A DNA stretch of 59,501 nt, taken from contig JACPUH010000036.1 of assembly GCA_016192345.1 (NCBI GenBank), positions 1 through 59,501 on the forward strand. Reading direction: 5' to 3'. Position 1 is the first letter of the stretch, and every line of letters begins with the position of its first letter. The DNA comes from Ignavibacteriales bacterium. Lineage in GTDB: Bacteria; Bacteroidota; Ignavibacteria; UBA10030. This document shows, piece after piece, positions 17,215-26,695 of this stretch. Position numbers and translations under genes: made by a program. A model generated the notes under the pieces. The model worked only from the letters and a program-made list of their open reading frames with translations, had not been told where the DNA came from and made no database searches.

Positions 17215-18513
17215 ATGGAAAAAACAACCTACCGCAACCCGTGGGCCTGGGTCCCATCGCTCTACTTCGCCCAGGGGATACCCTACGTCGTGGTAATGAC
17301 GGTCTCGGTCGTGATGTACAAGCGCCTCGGGATCTCGAACGAGGACATCGCGTTCTACACGAGTTGGCTTTATCTCCCGTGGGTGATCAAGCCTCTCTGG
17401 AGCCCGGTGGTCGATCTCCTCAAGACGAAGCGGTTCTGGACGGTGGCTATGCAACTGTTTGTCGGGGCAGGACTTGCGTGCGTTGCGTTCGTCCTTCCAC
17501 TCCCGTCGTTCTTTCAGTACACGCTCGCAGTGTTCTGGTTGATGGCGTTTGCCTCGGCAACGCATGACATTGCTGCGGATGGTTTCTATATCCTTTCCCT
17601 GACGGAAAAGGATCAGGCCCTCTTCGTCGGCATTCGGAGTACTTTTTTCCGGATCGCCATGATCTCGGGTCAAGGGTTGCTCGTGATGCTGGCGGGGTTC
17701 CTTGAGACGAACGGCGTTTTTGGCTCCAAGCCAAGCATTCCTCTCGCCTGGTCGATTACCTTCTTTATCCTCGCGGGGCTGTTTATTGCATTCTTTCTCT
17801 ATCATAAGTTTGTCCTCCCCTACCCGGTTGTCGATAAACCGGTGGGAGGCGGCTCTTCGAGCTTCCTGAAGGAGTTTCCCTCGACGTTCGTTTCATTTTT
17901 TAAGAAGGAAAAGATCGGGTACGCTCTCGCGTTTCTCCTGCTGTACCGGTTTGCAGAGGCGCAGTTGGTGAAGCTGGCCCAACCGTTCATGCTTGACCCG
18001 CGCGAGGCGGGGGGGCTCGGGTTATCCACCACCGACATCGGGTTCGTGTACGGAACGGTTGGAGTGATCGCCCTGACCCTGGGGGGTATCCTCGGCGGCT
18101 TGGCTGCATCCCGGAAAGGGCTGAGGTTCTGGCTCTGGTGGATGGTCCTGGCGATCAACATCCCGGACCTCGTGTACGTGTATCTCTCGCTTGTCCAGCC
18201 GGAGAGCTTTCTTCTCGTCAATATCGCCGTGGCTTTTGAGCAACTCGGCTATGGGTTCGGATTTGTGGCGTATATGCTGTTCATGATCTACCTCTCCCAG
18301 GGTCAGCACTCCACAGCGCATTATGCGATTTGCACGGGCTTCATGGCGTTGGGCATGATGCTCCCCGGAATGTTCAGCGGATGGCTGCAGGAAACGATCG
18401 GGTACCAGAACTTCTTCATCTGGGTTTGCGTTGCCACTATCCCCGGCTTTATTGTGGCGAAACTCGTGCACGTCGATCCGGAGTTTGGGAAGAAGACGGA
18501 GAAAGCAGTTTAA
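17215..18513 (+). CDS. AmpG-like MFS permease
   Basis: A 432-residue inner-membrane transporter with about 12 predicted TM helices. The N terminus (YRNPWAWVPSLYFAQGIPYVVVM) and ATHDIAADGFYI are typical of the AmpG/SLC33-like branch of the major facilitator superfamily; E. coli AmpG imports anhydro-muropeptides. Several MFS families look alike at this level, so specificity rests on the neighbours: SpoIID, NagZ-like GH3 and a BadF sugar kinase. The ATG has no strong ribosome binding site. The gene is followed by 254 bp of repeat-rich spacer. Confidence 0.82.
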   Translation: MEKTTYRNPWAWVPSLYFAQGIPYVVVMTVSVVMYKRLGISNEDIAFYTSWLYLPWVIKPLWSPVVDLLKTKRFWTVAMQLFVGAGLACVAFVLPLPSFFQYTLAVFWLMAFASATHDIAADGFYILSLTEKDQALFVGIRSTFFRIAMISGQGLLVMLAGFLETNGVFGSKPSIPLAWSITFFILAGLFIAFFLYHKFVLPYPVVDKPVGGGSSSFLKEFPSTFVSFFKKEKIGYALAFLLLYRFAEAQLVKLAQPFMLDPREAGGLGLSTTDIGFVYGTVGVIALTLGGILGGLAASRKGLRFWLWWMVLAINIPDLVYVYLSLVQPESFLLVNIAVAFEQLGYGFGFVAYMLFMIYLSQGQHSTAHYAICTGFMALGMMLPGMFSGWLQETIGYQNFFIWVCVATIPGFIVAKLVHVDPEFGKKTEKAV

Positions 18514-18767
18514 AAAAAACGTTAGCCACAAAAGAGCACAAGGAACACAAAGTAGACTTTATTGGTACTTTCAAAGACAACTTCTACAGTCGCTTGAAAA
18601 TATTCCCACGAATCTCCGCGAATCTTCACGGAAGACGATCGGAAAAACGCCAGATTAAGTTATTAGTGCAGATTCGCGGGTAATCTTATTCTGGCAACAT
18701 TATCAAGGAATTTCTGAAACAAGACGCTAACGAAATCCACCATCACCACACATCGGACTGAATTCAC
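18514..18767. other. repeat-rich spacer before GH3 gene
   Basis: This gap starts with a 9-nt periodic purine-rich run (cacaaaaga gcacaagga acacaaagt, about 18526-18552), then carries inverted element C (18604-18684). No coding sequence, RNA gene or clear promoter was found. The GH3 gene begins with a GTG at its end. Confidence 0.6.
18604..18684. repeat. inverted intergenic element C (about 80 bp)
   Basis: Perfect 10-bp inverted pair ccgcgaatct (18616-18625) and agattcgcgg (18670-18679), with an outer near-copy cccacgaatct on the left. The motif cccacgaatctnc-cgaatctt is shared with element B at 9524-9545. The right end is imprecise. Confidence 0.7.
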
Positions 18768-21605
18768 GTGAAAAGAACACCAATACTCCCGATACTTTTG
18801 CTTCTTGCTCTGATCCTTTTTCCCGGTACATCCTGGAACAGAGAGGATGCGAAAGAAGATTGGGCGGAGGCGACGCTCCGACGTCTCACGCTCGAAGAAA
18901 AAGTCGCACAACTCATCTTTGTCTGGTCGTCCGGTAGATATCTGGCCGAGGATTCCCCGGAATGGCAGGAACTGGCCCGCTTGACGACGAAACGCAAGCT
19001 GGGAGGGTTCATCTTTTCCATCGGGGATGTGTACGAGTATGCCGTCCAGATCAACAAGCTCCAGGAGCTCGCGGAGATCCCGCTCCTGATGGCGGGCGAT
19101 TTTGAGTTCGGGGTCGGGATGCGGGTAAGGAACTCTACCTCCTTCCCGCGCGCGATGGCGGTGGGGGCAACACGCAATCCGGCCTACGCCTACGAGATGG
19201 GGAAAGCCACAGCCCGCGAAGGCCGCGCTCTGGGAGTGCACCAGAATTACGCTCCGACGATCGACGTCAATAATAACCCGAAGAACCCGGTTATCAACAC
19301 GCGTTCCTTCGGCGATGATGTGAAGCTGGTGACGGCCATGGGGGCCGCATTTGTGAAGGGGACGCAGGATGGTGGCATGATCGCCACCGTCAAGCACTTC
19401 CCCGGCCACGGCGATACCGATGTTGATACCCATCTTGGACTCACGACCCTGAGTTTTGATCGGAAGAGGCTTGATGCAGTGGAGTTGGCCCCGTACCGGG
19501 CTGCCTTTGAGGCCGGAGCCATGTCCGTGATGGTGGGGCATATCGCCGTTCCCAAAATCGATACGGGGTCCGGCGTGCCTGCAACAGTTTCCCCAAGGAT
19601 CACGACCACACTGCTGCAGGATGCCATGAAGTTTTCCGGACTCATCGTGACCGATGCCATGCAAATGAGGGGTGTCTCGACGCGCTATGAGCCCGGAGAG
19701 TCGGCCGTCCTCTCGCTCAAGGCGGGCACGGACCTCGTGCTGATGCCCGTCGATGCTGACGTCGCCATCGATGCCATCGTTGCCGCAGTGAAGCGCGGCG
19801 AACTGACTGAAGAACGCATCGACCGTTCGGTCCGGAAGATCCTCGAGATCAAACAGAAATTCAATCTTCATCTGAACCGCTTCGTCGATGTGGAGAGAGT
19901 GGGGGATATTGTCAATTCCACGGAGCACCAGTTGCTTGCCTTGAATATTGCGCGGGATGCGGTAACGGTGTTGGGGAATAAGAACGGCGTCCTCCCGTTC
20001 TCGAAGGTCGATAACCGGAAAGTGCTTGATGTCGTTATTTCTGATACCGAGAACCCGTCCGATGGCCGCGGGTTTCACGGCATGCTGAGGGAACGGAACC
20101 CGAACGTCGATTTCATCAGGATCGACCCGCGGAGCAATGCGGTGGAATACGAAGCCGTCCTTGCGAAGGCTTCGACGGCGGAGATGCTTCTGGTTCAATT
20201 GCACCTCTACACACGCTCGGGCGAAATGACCGGCTTCGTCCAGAAGGAGCAGCGTGAATTGGTGAACAAGCTGCTGCAGCTTCAGAAGCCGAATGTTCTC
20301 ATTTCCTTCGGCAACCCGTACGTGGTGATGGAGTTTCCGACCACCGATGCCTATGTGTGCGCGTATTCCAATGCCGAGGCCATGCAGCAGGCGGTCGCGG
20401 AGGTGCTGTATGCCGAGAGTCCCGCACGCGGAAAGCTCCCGATCACCATCCCGGGGGTTTTTAAGTTCGGGGAAGGAGTCGAATATTCAAAGCTCGCGCT
20501 CCGGAACGGCATGCCCGAAGAGGCAGGGTTCAACCGGAATGATCTTCTCGCCGTCGATGCGATCGTGAACGCCGCGGTGAAGGACTCGGCGTTCCCCGGT
20601 GCGGTGTTGATGGTCGCGAAGGATGGGATCGTCGTCCATCAGAAGGCCTACGGTGCCTACGACTATGAAGTATATTCGAAACGGATCGATGAGCAGACGA
20701 TCTACGATCTTGCTTCCGTCACCAAAGTGCTCGCAACGACGAGCGCTGTGATGAGACTGGTCGATGAGCGGAGGCTCTCGCTGGAGGATCCCGTCGTCAA
20801 ACACCTCCCGCAGTTCGGCCGGAACGGCAAGGAGAAGGTCACGGTCTACAACCTGATGGTCCACAACAGCGGGCTTCCTGCGTGGAGACGGTTTTATGAT
20901 TTTTGCACGACACCGGCATGCGTGCTCGATTCCGTTTTTGCCACACCTCTCGCGTTCGGAACAGGGGATACAACGGTGTACAGCGACCTTGGGCTGATCA
21001 CGATGGGCAAGGTGATCGAGAAACTTTCCGGAGCTCCCCTCGACCGGTTCGTCGATTCGGTCTTCTTCAAACCGCTCGGAATGAACAGCACGATGTTTAA
21101 TCCCCCCCAAAAACTCTGGAGCCGCATTGCTCCGACCGAAGTTGACACGTTCTGGCAGAGGACGGGTGTGGCTGTGCGGGGCCGCGTCCATGACGAAAAT
21201 TGCGCCACGCTCGGGGGCGTCTCGGGGCACGCAGGTCTGTTTTCCACCGCTTCCGATATCTCGATTTTGATGCAGATGTTGTTGAACGGCGGGAGTTATG
21301 GAGGGAAGCAGTATCTCAACGATGCAACCATCAAGAAGTTTATTACGCGTCAGTCCGCTCAAAGCACGCGGGGAATTGGCTGGGATACGAAGAATCCCGG
21401 GCGATCCTGGGCCGGATCGATTCTCTCCGACAATACCTTTCTCCATACCGGCTTCACTGGAACTTCCGTTGCTGCGGATCCTGAAAGAAACCTGATCGTC
21501 ATCTTCCTGACAAATCGGGTGCACCCTTCAAGAAGCTCCTCGAAGATTTTCCAGGTACGACCGATGGTGCACGATGCGGTGGCGAGAGCGTTGGACAGGA
21601 AATAG
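18768..21605 (+). CDS. NagZ-like GH3 fused to serine beta-lactamase-type domain
   Basis: A 945-residue exported two-enzyme fusion. After a signal peptide (to about 21) comes a GH3 N-terminal barrel with the NagZ signature KHFPGHGDTDVDTH (209-222), supplying the His/Asp acid-base pair, and the nucleophile D296 in LIVTDAMQM. A GH3 C-terminal domain follows (about 395-570). From about 590 there is a beta-lactamase/class C hydrolase domain with S650-V-T-K653, YSD (738-740) and the terminal HTGFTGT (893). NagZ releases GlcNAc from muropeptides; the second domain may act as an esterase, amidase or D-peptidase. Such fusions are known from Bacteroidota. The start is GTG at 18768. Confidence 0.93.
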   Translation: MKRTPILPILLLLALILFPGTSWNREDAKEDWAEATLRRLTLEEKVAQLIFVWSSGRYLAEDSPEWQELARLTTKRKLGGFIFSIGDVYEYAVQINKLQELAEIPLLMAGDFEFGVGMRVRNSTSFPRAMAVGATRNPAYAYEMGKATAREGRALGVHQNYAPTIDVNNNPKNPVINTRSFGDDVKLVTAMGAAFVKGTQDGGMIATVKHFPGHGDTDVDTHLGLTTLSFDRKRLDAVELAPYRAAFEAGAMSVMVGHIAVPKIDTGSGVPATVSPRITTTLLQDAMKFSGLIVTDAMQMRGVSTRYEPGESAVLSLKAGTDLVLMPVDADVAIDAIVAAVKRGELTEERIDRSVRKILEIKQKFNLHLNRFVDVERVGDIVNSTEHQLLALNIARDAVTVLGNKNGVLPFSKVDNRKVLDVVISDTENPSDGRGFHGMLRERNPNVDFIRIDPRSNAVEYEAVLAKASTAEMLLVQLHLYTRSGEMTGFVQKEQRELVNKLLQLQKPNVLISFGNPYVVMEFPTTDAYVCAYSNAEAMQQAVAEVLYAESPARGKLPITIPGVFKFGEGVEYSKLALRNGMPEEAGFNRNDLLAVDAIVNAAVKDSAFPGAVLMVAKDGIVVHQKAYGAYDYEVYSKRIDEQTIYDLASVTKVLATTSAVMRLVDERRLSLEDPVVKHLPQFGRNGKEKVTVYNLMVHNSGLPAWRRFYDFCTTPACVLDSVFATPLAFGTGDTTVYSDLGLITMGKVIEKLSGAPLDRFVDSVFFKPLGMNSTMFNPPQKLWSRIAPTEVDTFWQRTGVAVRGRVHDENCATLGGVSGHAGLFSTASDISILMQMLLNGGSYGGKQYLNDATIKKFITRQSAQSTRGIGWDTKNPGRSWAGSILSDNTFLHTGFTGTSVAADPERNLIVIFLTNRVHPSRSSSKIFQVRPMVHDAVARALDRK

Positions 21606-21650
21606 CATGGCCTATTGGTATGATCGATGGTGGTCTGCCCCAAAATTCGT

Positions 21651-21679
21651 TTCGGTCAGATCGAAAATCTTTGTATATT
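21651..21679 (+). promoter_or_regulatory. putative promoter of P5C dehydrogenase gene
   Basis: TTCGGT (21651-21656), a 17-bp spacer and TATATT (21674-21679). The -10 hexamer is strong; the -35 is weak. The start codon lies 48 bp after the -10. Confidence 0.35.
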
Positions 21680-21726
21680 CTTCACCGCTCTCTTACTTTC
21701 TCTTTTTGTGAATAAGGAACTTTGCC

Positions 21727-23283
21727 ATGCCGCCCAAACCGTTTAAAAATGAACCACTGACTGATTTTTCAAAGCCGGCAAACCGCAAGGCTATGGAACA
21801 GGCTCTCGCCACCGTGAAGTCGATGCTGGGGAAAGAATATCCCCTGGTGATCGGCGGGGAAGAGATTACGACGTCTCAAAAACTTACTTCCACCAACCCC
21901 TCGAAGCCAAGCGAGGTTGTCGGCGTATTCCAGAAGGCTGATGCGGTGCTGGCCAACAGGGCCATCGAGACCGCTTCAGCGGCTTTTGAACGATGGAAGC
22001 TGGTCGATCCTAGGAAACGAGCCGACTATCTCTTCAGGGCGGCAAAGGCGATGCGCAAGCGTAAACACGAGTTCAGCGCCGCCCTGGTGTATGAAGTGGG
22101 AAAGACGTGGCCCGAAGCGGATGCGGATACGTCCGAAGCGATCGACTTTATGGAATTTTACGGGCGTGAGATGCTCCGCTATGCCGAGAAACAGCCCGTT
22201 ACCAAAATCCCGACGGAGAAGAATGAGCTGGTGTACATCCCGCTCGGCGTGGGCGTCGTTGTGCCCCCGTGGAATTTCCCCCTCGCGATTCTTGCCGGCA
22301 TGTCCTCAGCCGCGATTGTCGCCGGCAATACCGTTGTTCTCAAACCGTCGAGTGATTCCCCGCTGAACGGATGGATGTACTTCAACCTGATGAGGGAAGT
22401 CGGACTGCCGGCCGGAGTTCTCAACTTCGTTTCAGGTTCCGGCGGGGTTGTCGGAGACACGCTCGTCGCGCACCCGAGGACGCGGTTCGTCTCGTTCACC
22501 GGGTCGAAGGAGGTCGGCGTTCATATCAACGAGCTCGCCGCAAAAGTGCAGCCGGGACAAAAATGGCTGAAGCGTGTTGTGGCCGAGATGGGGGGGAAGG
22601 ATTCCATTGTCGTCGACGAAAAGAGCGATCTGGACGCTGCGGCCCAGGCGACAGTTGCCTCCGCGTTCGGGTTCCAGGGACAGAAATGCTCTGCCGCCTC
22701 GCGCGCGATCGTGGTGGAAAAGGTCTATGACAAGTTTCTCCAGATCGTCAAGGAGAAAACAGAGAAGCTCGCCGTCGGCTCGTCCGACGTTGCGACGAAT
22801 TTCATGGGTCCGGTCATCAACGAAGGGGCGATGCGGAAAATTCTTTCGTATATTGAAACCGGCGTGAAGGAAGGGGGAAGGGTTGTCACAGGAGGGGCAC
22901 GTGCTACAGGCGAGGGATATTTCATCCACCCCACCGTCATTGCCGATGTTGCGCCGAACGCCACCATCGCGCAGGAGGAAATTTTCGGCCCCGTTCTTGC
23001 TGTGATCAAGGTGAAGGACTTCGATCAGGGTCTTGGCGTGGCCAACAATACGGAGTTCGGATTGACCGGCGGGATCTGGACGAAGGATCGCAAGAAGATT
23101 GAAAAAGCGAAGAAGGCCTTCCACGTCGGGAACTTCTATATTAACAGGAAAATCACCGGTGCGTTTGTCGGCGTTCACCCCTTCGGCGGCTTCAATATGT
23201 CGGGGACGGATTCGAAGGCCGGCGGCCGCGACTACCTGTTGCTGTTCCTGCAGGCGAAATTGATGTCGGAAAAGGTGAAGTGA
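21727..23283 (+). CDS. rocA: L-glutamate gamma-semialdehyde (P5C) dehydrogenase
   Basis: A 518-residue aldehyde dehydrogenase of the RocA type, oxidising glutamate gamma-semialdehyde (from proline or arginine catabolism) to glutamate with NAD+. Seen: NAD-binding segment VVPPWNFPLAI, FTGSKEVG, general base E287 (VVAEMGGKD) and nucleophile C321 (GQKCSAASR). The N terminus (FKNEPLTDFSKPANRKAM) and total length match the monofunctional RocA/PruA-type family, not PutA fusions. No proline dehydrogenase gene lies nearby. It has its own promoter and is separated from sucC by inverted element D. Confidence 0.9.
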   Translation: MPPKPFKNEPLTDFSKPANRKAMEQALATVKSMLGKEYPLVIGGEEITTSQKLTSTNPSKPSEVVGVFQKADAVLANRAIETASAAFERWKLVDPRKRADYLFRAAKAMRKRKHEFSAALVYEVGKTWPEADADTSEAIDFMEFYGREMLRYAEKQPVTKIPTEKNELVYIPLGVGVVVPPWNFPLAILAGMSSAAIVAGNTVVLKPSSDSPLNGWMYFNLMREVGLPAGVLNFVSGSGGVVGDTLVAHPRTRFVSFTGSKEVGVHINELAAKVQPGQKWLKRVVAEMGGKDSIVVDEKSDLDAAAQATVASAFGFQGQKCSAASRAIVVEKVYDKFLQIVKEKTEKLAVGSSDVATNFMGPVINEGAMRKILSYIETGVKEGGRVVTGGARATGEGYFIHPTVIADVAPNATIAQEEIFGPVLAVIKVKDFDQGLGVANNTEFGLTGGIWTKDRKKIEKAKKAFHVGNFYINRKITGAFVGVHPFGGFNMSGTDSKAGGRDYLLLFLQAKLMSEKVK

Positions 23284-23302
23284 TGCACCCGGGAAAAGAA
23301 TT

Positions 23303-23397
23303 CCACGAAGGACACCAAGAACACGAAGGAACGCGAGGAAGATCCAATTCTTCGTTCAAATCTGCAAACCCTTCGTGCCGCTTCGTGAACTTCGTGG
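23303..23397. repeat. inverted intergenic element D (95 bp)
   Basis: Outer inverted ends ccacgaag (23303-23310) and cttcgtgg (23390-23397). The left arm consists of 9-nt units (ccacgaagg acaccaaga acacgaagg aacgcgagg); the right arm carries cttcgtg at 23371, 23381 and 23390. It would form a long imperfect hairpin between the P5C dehydrogenase and sucC genes. Confidence 0.75.
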
Positions 23398-23439
23398 ATC
23401 GAAGCTTTTTATTTCATCCAGTATGAATCAGGAGAGAGC

Positions 23440-24603
23440 ATGAAGATCCACGAGTACCAGGGAAAAGAAATTCTTAAAAAATTCGGCGTGACGGTGCCGA
23501 TTGGGATGGTGGCATTTACGGTCGAGGAAGCTGTCCGGGGTGCGGAGCGGATCGGAGGGAATGTGTGGGTTGTGAAGGCGCAGATCCACGCAGGGGGGCG
23601 AGGCAAAGGGGGAGGAGTGAAACTTGCCCGGAGCCTCGACGAAGTGCGCGACCGGGCGTCGGAAATTCTCGGCATGCGGCTGGTGACGCACCAGACCGGT
23701 TCCGAGGGGCGCATTGTCAAGCGTCTGCTGATCGAGCAGGGAATGAATATTGCCAAAGAGCTCTACGTCGGTATCACGCTCGACCGCGGTTGCTCGCAGA
23801 ACGTGGTGATGGCTTCCACGGAAGGGGGTGTGGAGATTGAAAAGGTGGCGGAAGAATCGCCCGAGAAGATTCACAAGGAGTACGTCCATCCAGGGGTTGG
23901 TTTGCAGCAATTTCAGGCGCGCAAACTCTGCTTCGCTCTCGGGTTGACCGGCGACGCATTCAAGAACGGCGTCAAGTTCATGCTGTCGCTCTACCGGGCC
24001 TACGAGGCCACGGATGCATCGCTGGCCGAGATCAACCCGCTCGTGATCACCCAACAGGGAGAGGTGATCGCCCTCGACGCCAAGATGAACTTCGACGACA
24101 ATGCCCTCTACCGGCATGCCGACATTCTCGCTATGCGTGATCTGGACGAGGAGGACCCGCTCGAGGTCGAGGCCTCGAAGTCGAATCTAAACTACATCAA
24201 ACTGGACGGGAATGTCGGGTGTATGGTGAACGGTGCCGGTCTTGCCATGGGAACGATGGATATCATCAAGCTCGCCGGGGGCATGCCGGCGAACTTTCTC
24301 GATGTCGGGGGGGGCGCCAGTGCGGAGACGGTGGAATCCGGATTCCGCATCATCCTGAAGGACCCGAACGTGAAGGCGGTGCTGATCAATATCTTCGGCG
24401 GTATCGTGCGATGCGATCGTGTTGCGAACGGTGTTGTACAGGCGGCGAAGAATGTGAACATCCACGTCCCGATCGTCATCCGGCTCGCTGGGACGAACGC
24501 GGATCTCGCAGCGGATATTTTGAAGAACTCCGGCCTCAGCTTTCTGGTCGCCGGGAGCCTGAAGGACGCGGCCGAGAAGGTCACAAAGGCGATTGCGGCG
24601 TAG
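23440..24603 (+). CDS. sucC: succinyl-CoA synthetase beta subunit
   Basis: A 387-residue beta subunit of ADP-forming succinate-CoA ligase, which with SucD makes succinyl-CoA or ATP in the TCA cycle. The N terminus [17 protein letters not shown] is diagnostic; an ATP-grasp domain follows, then the CoA-ligase domain with [16 protein letters not shown] and [15 protein letters not shown]. Length is standard. sucD is not adjacent: a small toxin/antitoxin-like pair and gatB follow, so the alpha subunit must be elsewhere in the genome. Confidence 0.96.
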   Translation: MKIHEYQGKEILKKFGVTVPIGMVAFTVEEAVRGAERIGGNVWVVKAQIHAGGRGKGGGVKLARSLDEVRDRASEILGMRLVTHQTGSEGRIVKRLLIEQGMNIAKELYVGITLDRGCSQNVVMASTEGGVEIEKVAEESPEKIHKEYVHPGVGLQQFQARKLCFALGLTGDAFKNGVKFMLSLYRAYEATDASLAEINPLVITQQGEVIALDAKMNFDDNALYRHADILAMRDLDEEDPLEVEASKSNLNYIKLDGNVGCMVNGAGLAMGTMDIIKLAGGMPANFLDVGGGASAETVESGFRIILKDPNVKAVLINIFGGIVRCDRVANGVVQAAKNVNIHVPIVIRLAGTNADLAADILKNSGLSFLVAGSLKDAAEKVTKAIAA

Positions 24604-24606
24604 GTC

Positions 24607-24825
24607 ATGGGAAACAATAAAAAAAAGAGCAGGCTTGATCGGTCGATCGTCAAGGTAGGCAAGATTGGCAGGGAGAAGCCGGATTCAGCGTTCTGGCAAT
24701 CGCGCTCACATCAGGAGCGAATCGACGCACTTGAGGAGATTCGCAAAGAGTTCAACTCATGGAAGTATGGGACTGCACAGAGACTTCAAAGAGTTTATCG
24801 TATCCTTAAATACCCACAAGGTTAA
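24607..24825 (+). CDS. small protein paired with nucleotidyltransferase (antitoxin-like)
   Basis: A 72-residue charged protein starting 3 nt after the sucC stop. The pattern FWQSRSHQERIDALEEIRKEF...RLQRVYRILK is one that commonly precedes small nucleotidyltransferase genes of MNT/AbiEii type, and the pairs are regarded as toxin/antitoxin-like. It overlaps the following gene by 59 bp in another frame. No DNA-binding fold is recognised. If the partner is inactive, as its deletion suggests, this gene may be a relic. Confidence 0.7.
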   Translation: MGNNKKKSRLDRSIVKVGKIGREKPDSAFWQSRSHQERIDALEEIRKEFNSWKYGTAQRLQRVYRILKYPQG

Positions 24826-25096
24826 ATATCTCGTGGTTGGAGGATATGCCGTGGCATTCCATGGCTATCCGGGCACCTTCATCCAGATCGGGGTTCCCCC
24901 CGTCCGCATTGACATTCTTAATTCGCTGCCGGGGGTGATCTTTGAAGAATGCCACCGAAAACGCAGAAAGAAGAGGATTGATGGCATCGAAATTTCATTT
25001 ATCGATCTTGAAAGTCTCATGAAGAATAAAGCCGCAGTGGGCAGAAAACGTGATTTGGCCGACATTGAAGATCTCGGAGTTCGGAAGAAGAAATGA
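24767..25096 (+). pseudogene. internally deleted nucleotidyltransferase (toxin/antitoxin-like)
   Basis: A 109-residue frame that keeps both ends of a small nucleotidyltransferase family: N-terminal DFKEFIVSLNTHKVKYLVVGGYAVAFHGYP and C-terminal FIQIGVPPVRIDIL...ISFIDLESLMKNK...[11 protein letters not shown]. In the family as I know it, some 40-60 residues with the catalytic DxD (as in T-x-D-I-D-x-W) sit between these; here GYPG joins TFIQIG directly (near 24875). The reading frame is preserved. It therefore lacks metal-binding acids and is probably inactive, unless the remnant binds the partner. The start (ATG at 24767) is chosen by homology; ATGA at 25093-25096 overlaps gatB. Confidence 0.75.
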
Positions 25097-26565
25097 GCAT
25101 GCTGGAGAAATCGGCGTACGAACCGGTGATCGGTCTCGAAGTGCACGCACAGCTTCTGACGAAGTCAAAAGCCTTCTGCAGTTGTTCTACGAACTTCGGC
25201 GACGAGCCAAACTCGAACGTCTGTCCCGTCTGCCTTGGCATGCCCGGCGTCCTCCCGGTCCTTAACGCCAGAGTCGTAGAATTTGCCATTAAAATGGGCA
25301 TTGCAACGGCCTGTTCCATCGTCCCCCGCTCGGTCTTCGCCCGGAAGAACTATTTCTATCCGGACCTTCCGAAAGGCTACCAGGTCTCCCAGTACGACGA
25401 GCCGATCTGCACGAACGGCTTCGTGGAAATCGAGCTTGGGGGCGGTTCGCGCAAAAAGATTGGGATCACCCGTATTCATATGGAGGAGGATGCCGGAAAG
25501 TCGATCCACGATGTCGAGAGTGATACGCTGATCGATGTCAACCGATGCGGGGTTCCTTTAATCGAAATCGTCAGCGAGCCGGATATCCGATCGCCGCACG
25601 AGGCGTACCAGTACCTTCACCAGATCCGGCAGATTGTGACGTACCTCGAGATCTGTGACGGGAACATGGAGGAGGGGAGCCTTCGATGCGATGCCAATGT
25701 CTCCGTCCGCTTGAAGGGGGAGTCCGGTCTGGGAACGAAGACCGAATTGAAGAACATGAACTCATTCCGGTTTGTGGAGAAGGCGATTGAGTATGAGGTC
25801 AACCGTCAGATCGCCCTGCTCGAAGAAGGAGGACGCGTGGTGCAGGAAACGCTCCTGTGGGATTCCGAACGCGGCATTGCCGTCCCGATGCGCTCCAAGG
25901 AAGAAGCGCACGACTATCGCTACTTTCCGGATCCCGATCTTGTTCCTGTGCTGGTCAACGAAGAATGGATCAATAAGGTGAAAACCATGCTCCCTGAACT
26001 TCCTGCGCAACGCCGCGATCGTTTTGTCGAAACCTACAAGATACCGAAGTACGATGCCGATGTCCTCTCCACGGAGAAACCGCTTGCCGATTTCTTCGAA
26101 GGGGTGATCGCGAGTCTTGACACGAAGAATGAGGAAACGTACAAGCTGGCAAGCAACTGGACCATGACCGATGTTCTACGCGTCCTGAAGGAAGAAAAGA
26201 TTACGGTGGGGGATTTTCCTATCCCGCCCGCGCACCTTGGCTCCATGATCAACCTGATTATCGATGGGACGATTAGTGGCAAGATGGCGAAGGAGGTTTT
26301 CGAGGAGATGATCAAGACGAAGGAATCACCGGACGCGATCGTCGGGCGGAAAGGCCTTGTCCAGGTCAGCGACGTTGGAGCCATTGAGCAGGTTGTCGGA
26401 TCGATTCTCGCGGCGAACAAGGGGCAGGTCGAGAGTTACCTTGGCGGCAAGCAGCAGGTCTTTGGATTCTTTGTGGGCGAAACCATGAAGGCCATGAAGG
26501 GGAAAGCCAACCCGAAGATTGTCAACGAAGTGCTGAAGCGAAAGCTGCAGGAATATCGTCTATAG
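25093..26565 (+). CDS. gatB: Asp/Glu-tRNA amidotransferase subunit B
   Basis: A 490-residue GatB, the tRNA-binding and kinase subunit of the GatCAB amidotransferase that converts Glu-tRNA(Gln) and Asp-tRNA(Asn). Diagnostic: [12 protein letters not shown] near the N terminus, [17 protein letters not shown] (zinc/ATP region), [27 protein letters not shown], and the C-terminal YqeY-like domain with helical tRNA-binding tail. Length is standard. It overlaps the truncated nucleotidyltransferase by ATGA. gatA and gatC are not in the window. Confidence 0.96.
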   Translation: MSMLEKSAYEPVIGLEVHAQLLTKSKAFCSCSTNFGDEPNSNVCPVCLGMPGVLPVLNARVVEFAIKMGIATACSIVPRSVFARKNYFYPDLPKGYQVSQYDEPICTNGFVEIELGGGSRKKIGITRIHMEEDAGKSIHDVESDTLIDVNRCGVPLIEIVSEPDIRSPHEAYQYLHQIRQIVTYLEICDGNMEEGSLRCDANVSVRLKGESGLGTKTELKNMNSFRFVEKAIEYEVNRQIALLEEGGRVVQETLLWDSERGIAVPMRSKEEAHDYRYFPDPDLVPVLVNEEWINKVKTMLPELPAQRRDRFVETYKIPKYDADVLSTEKPLADFFEGVIASLDTKNEETYKLASNWTMTDVLRVLKEEKITVGDFPIPPAHLGSMINLIIDGTISGKMAKEVFEEMIKTKESPDAIVGRKGLVQVSDVGAIEQVVGSILAANKGQVESYLGGKQQVFGFFVGETMKAMKGKANPKIVNEVLKRKLQEYRL

Positions 26566-26585
26566 GGCGACGAGTCTCATCGCCC
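26565..26585. repeat. palindrome gggcgacgagtctcatcgccc
   Basis: A hairpin with stem gggcga/tcgccc directly after the gatB stop. Its first 19 nt recur exactly at 55216-55234, upstream of dnaG. A second hairpin, gcgggcaa/ttgcccgc, follows at 26612-26628. No U-tract follows, so a terminator role is uncertain. Confidence 0.7.
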
Positions 26586-26649
26586 TCAGGGCCAAGCAAA
26601 ATATACGGGCTGCGGGCAAGTTGCCCGCGCAAGAGTCTTTAACGCACCG

Positions 26650-26678
26650 TTGTTTCACCTAACGATCCCCCATACTTA
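26650..26678 (+). promoter_or_regulatory. putative tpiA promoter
   Basis: TTGTTT (26650-26655), a 17-bp spacer and TACTTA (26673-26678), located 17 bp before the tpiA start. The -10 is a weak match and lies close to the start, so the leader would be very short. Confidence 0.3.
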
Positions 26679-26695
26679 AATCCTTCAATACTCCC

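Noticed and set aside
18663..20204. A 513-codon antisense frame over the NagZ-like gene
   Set aside because: His/Asp/Arg-rich composition and no known domain; mirrors the codon bias of the GH3 gene with its full catalytic motifs.
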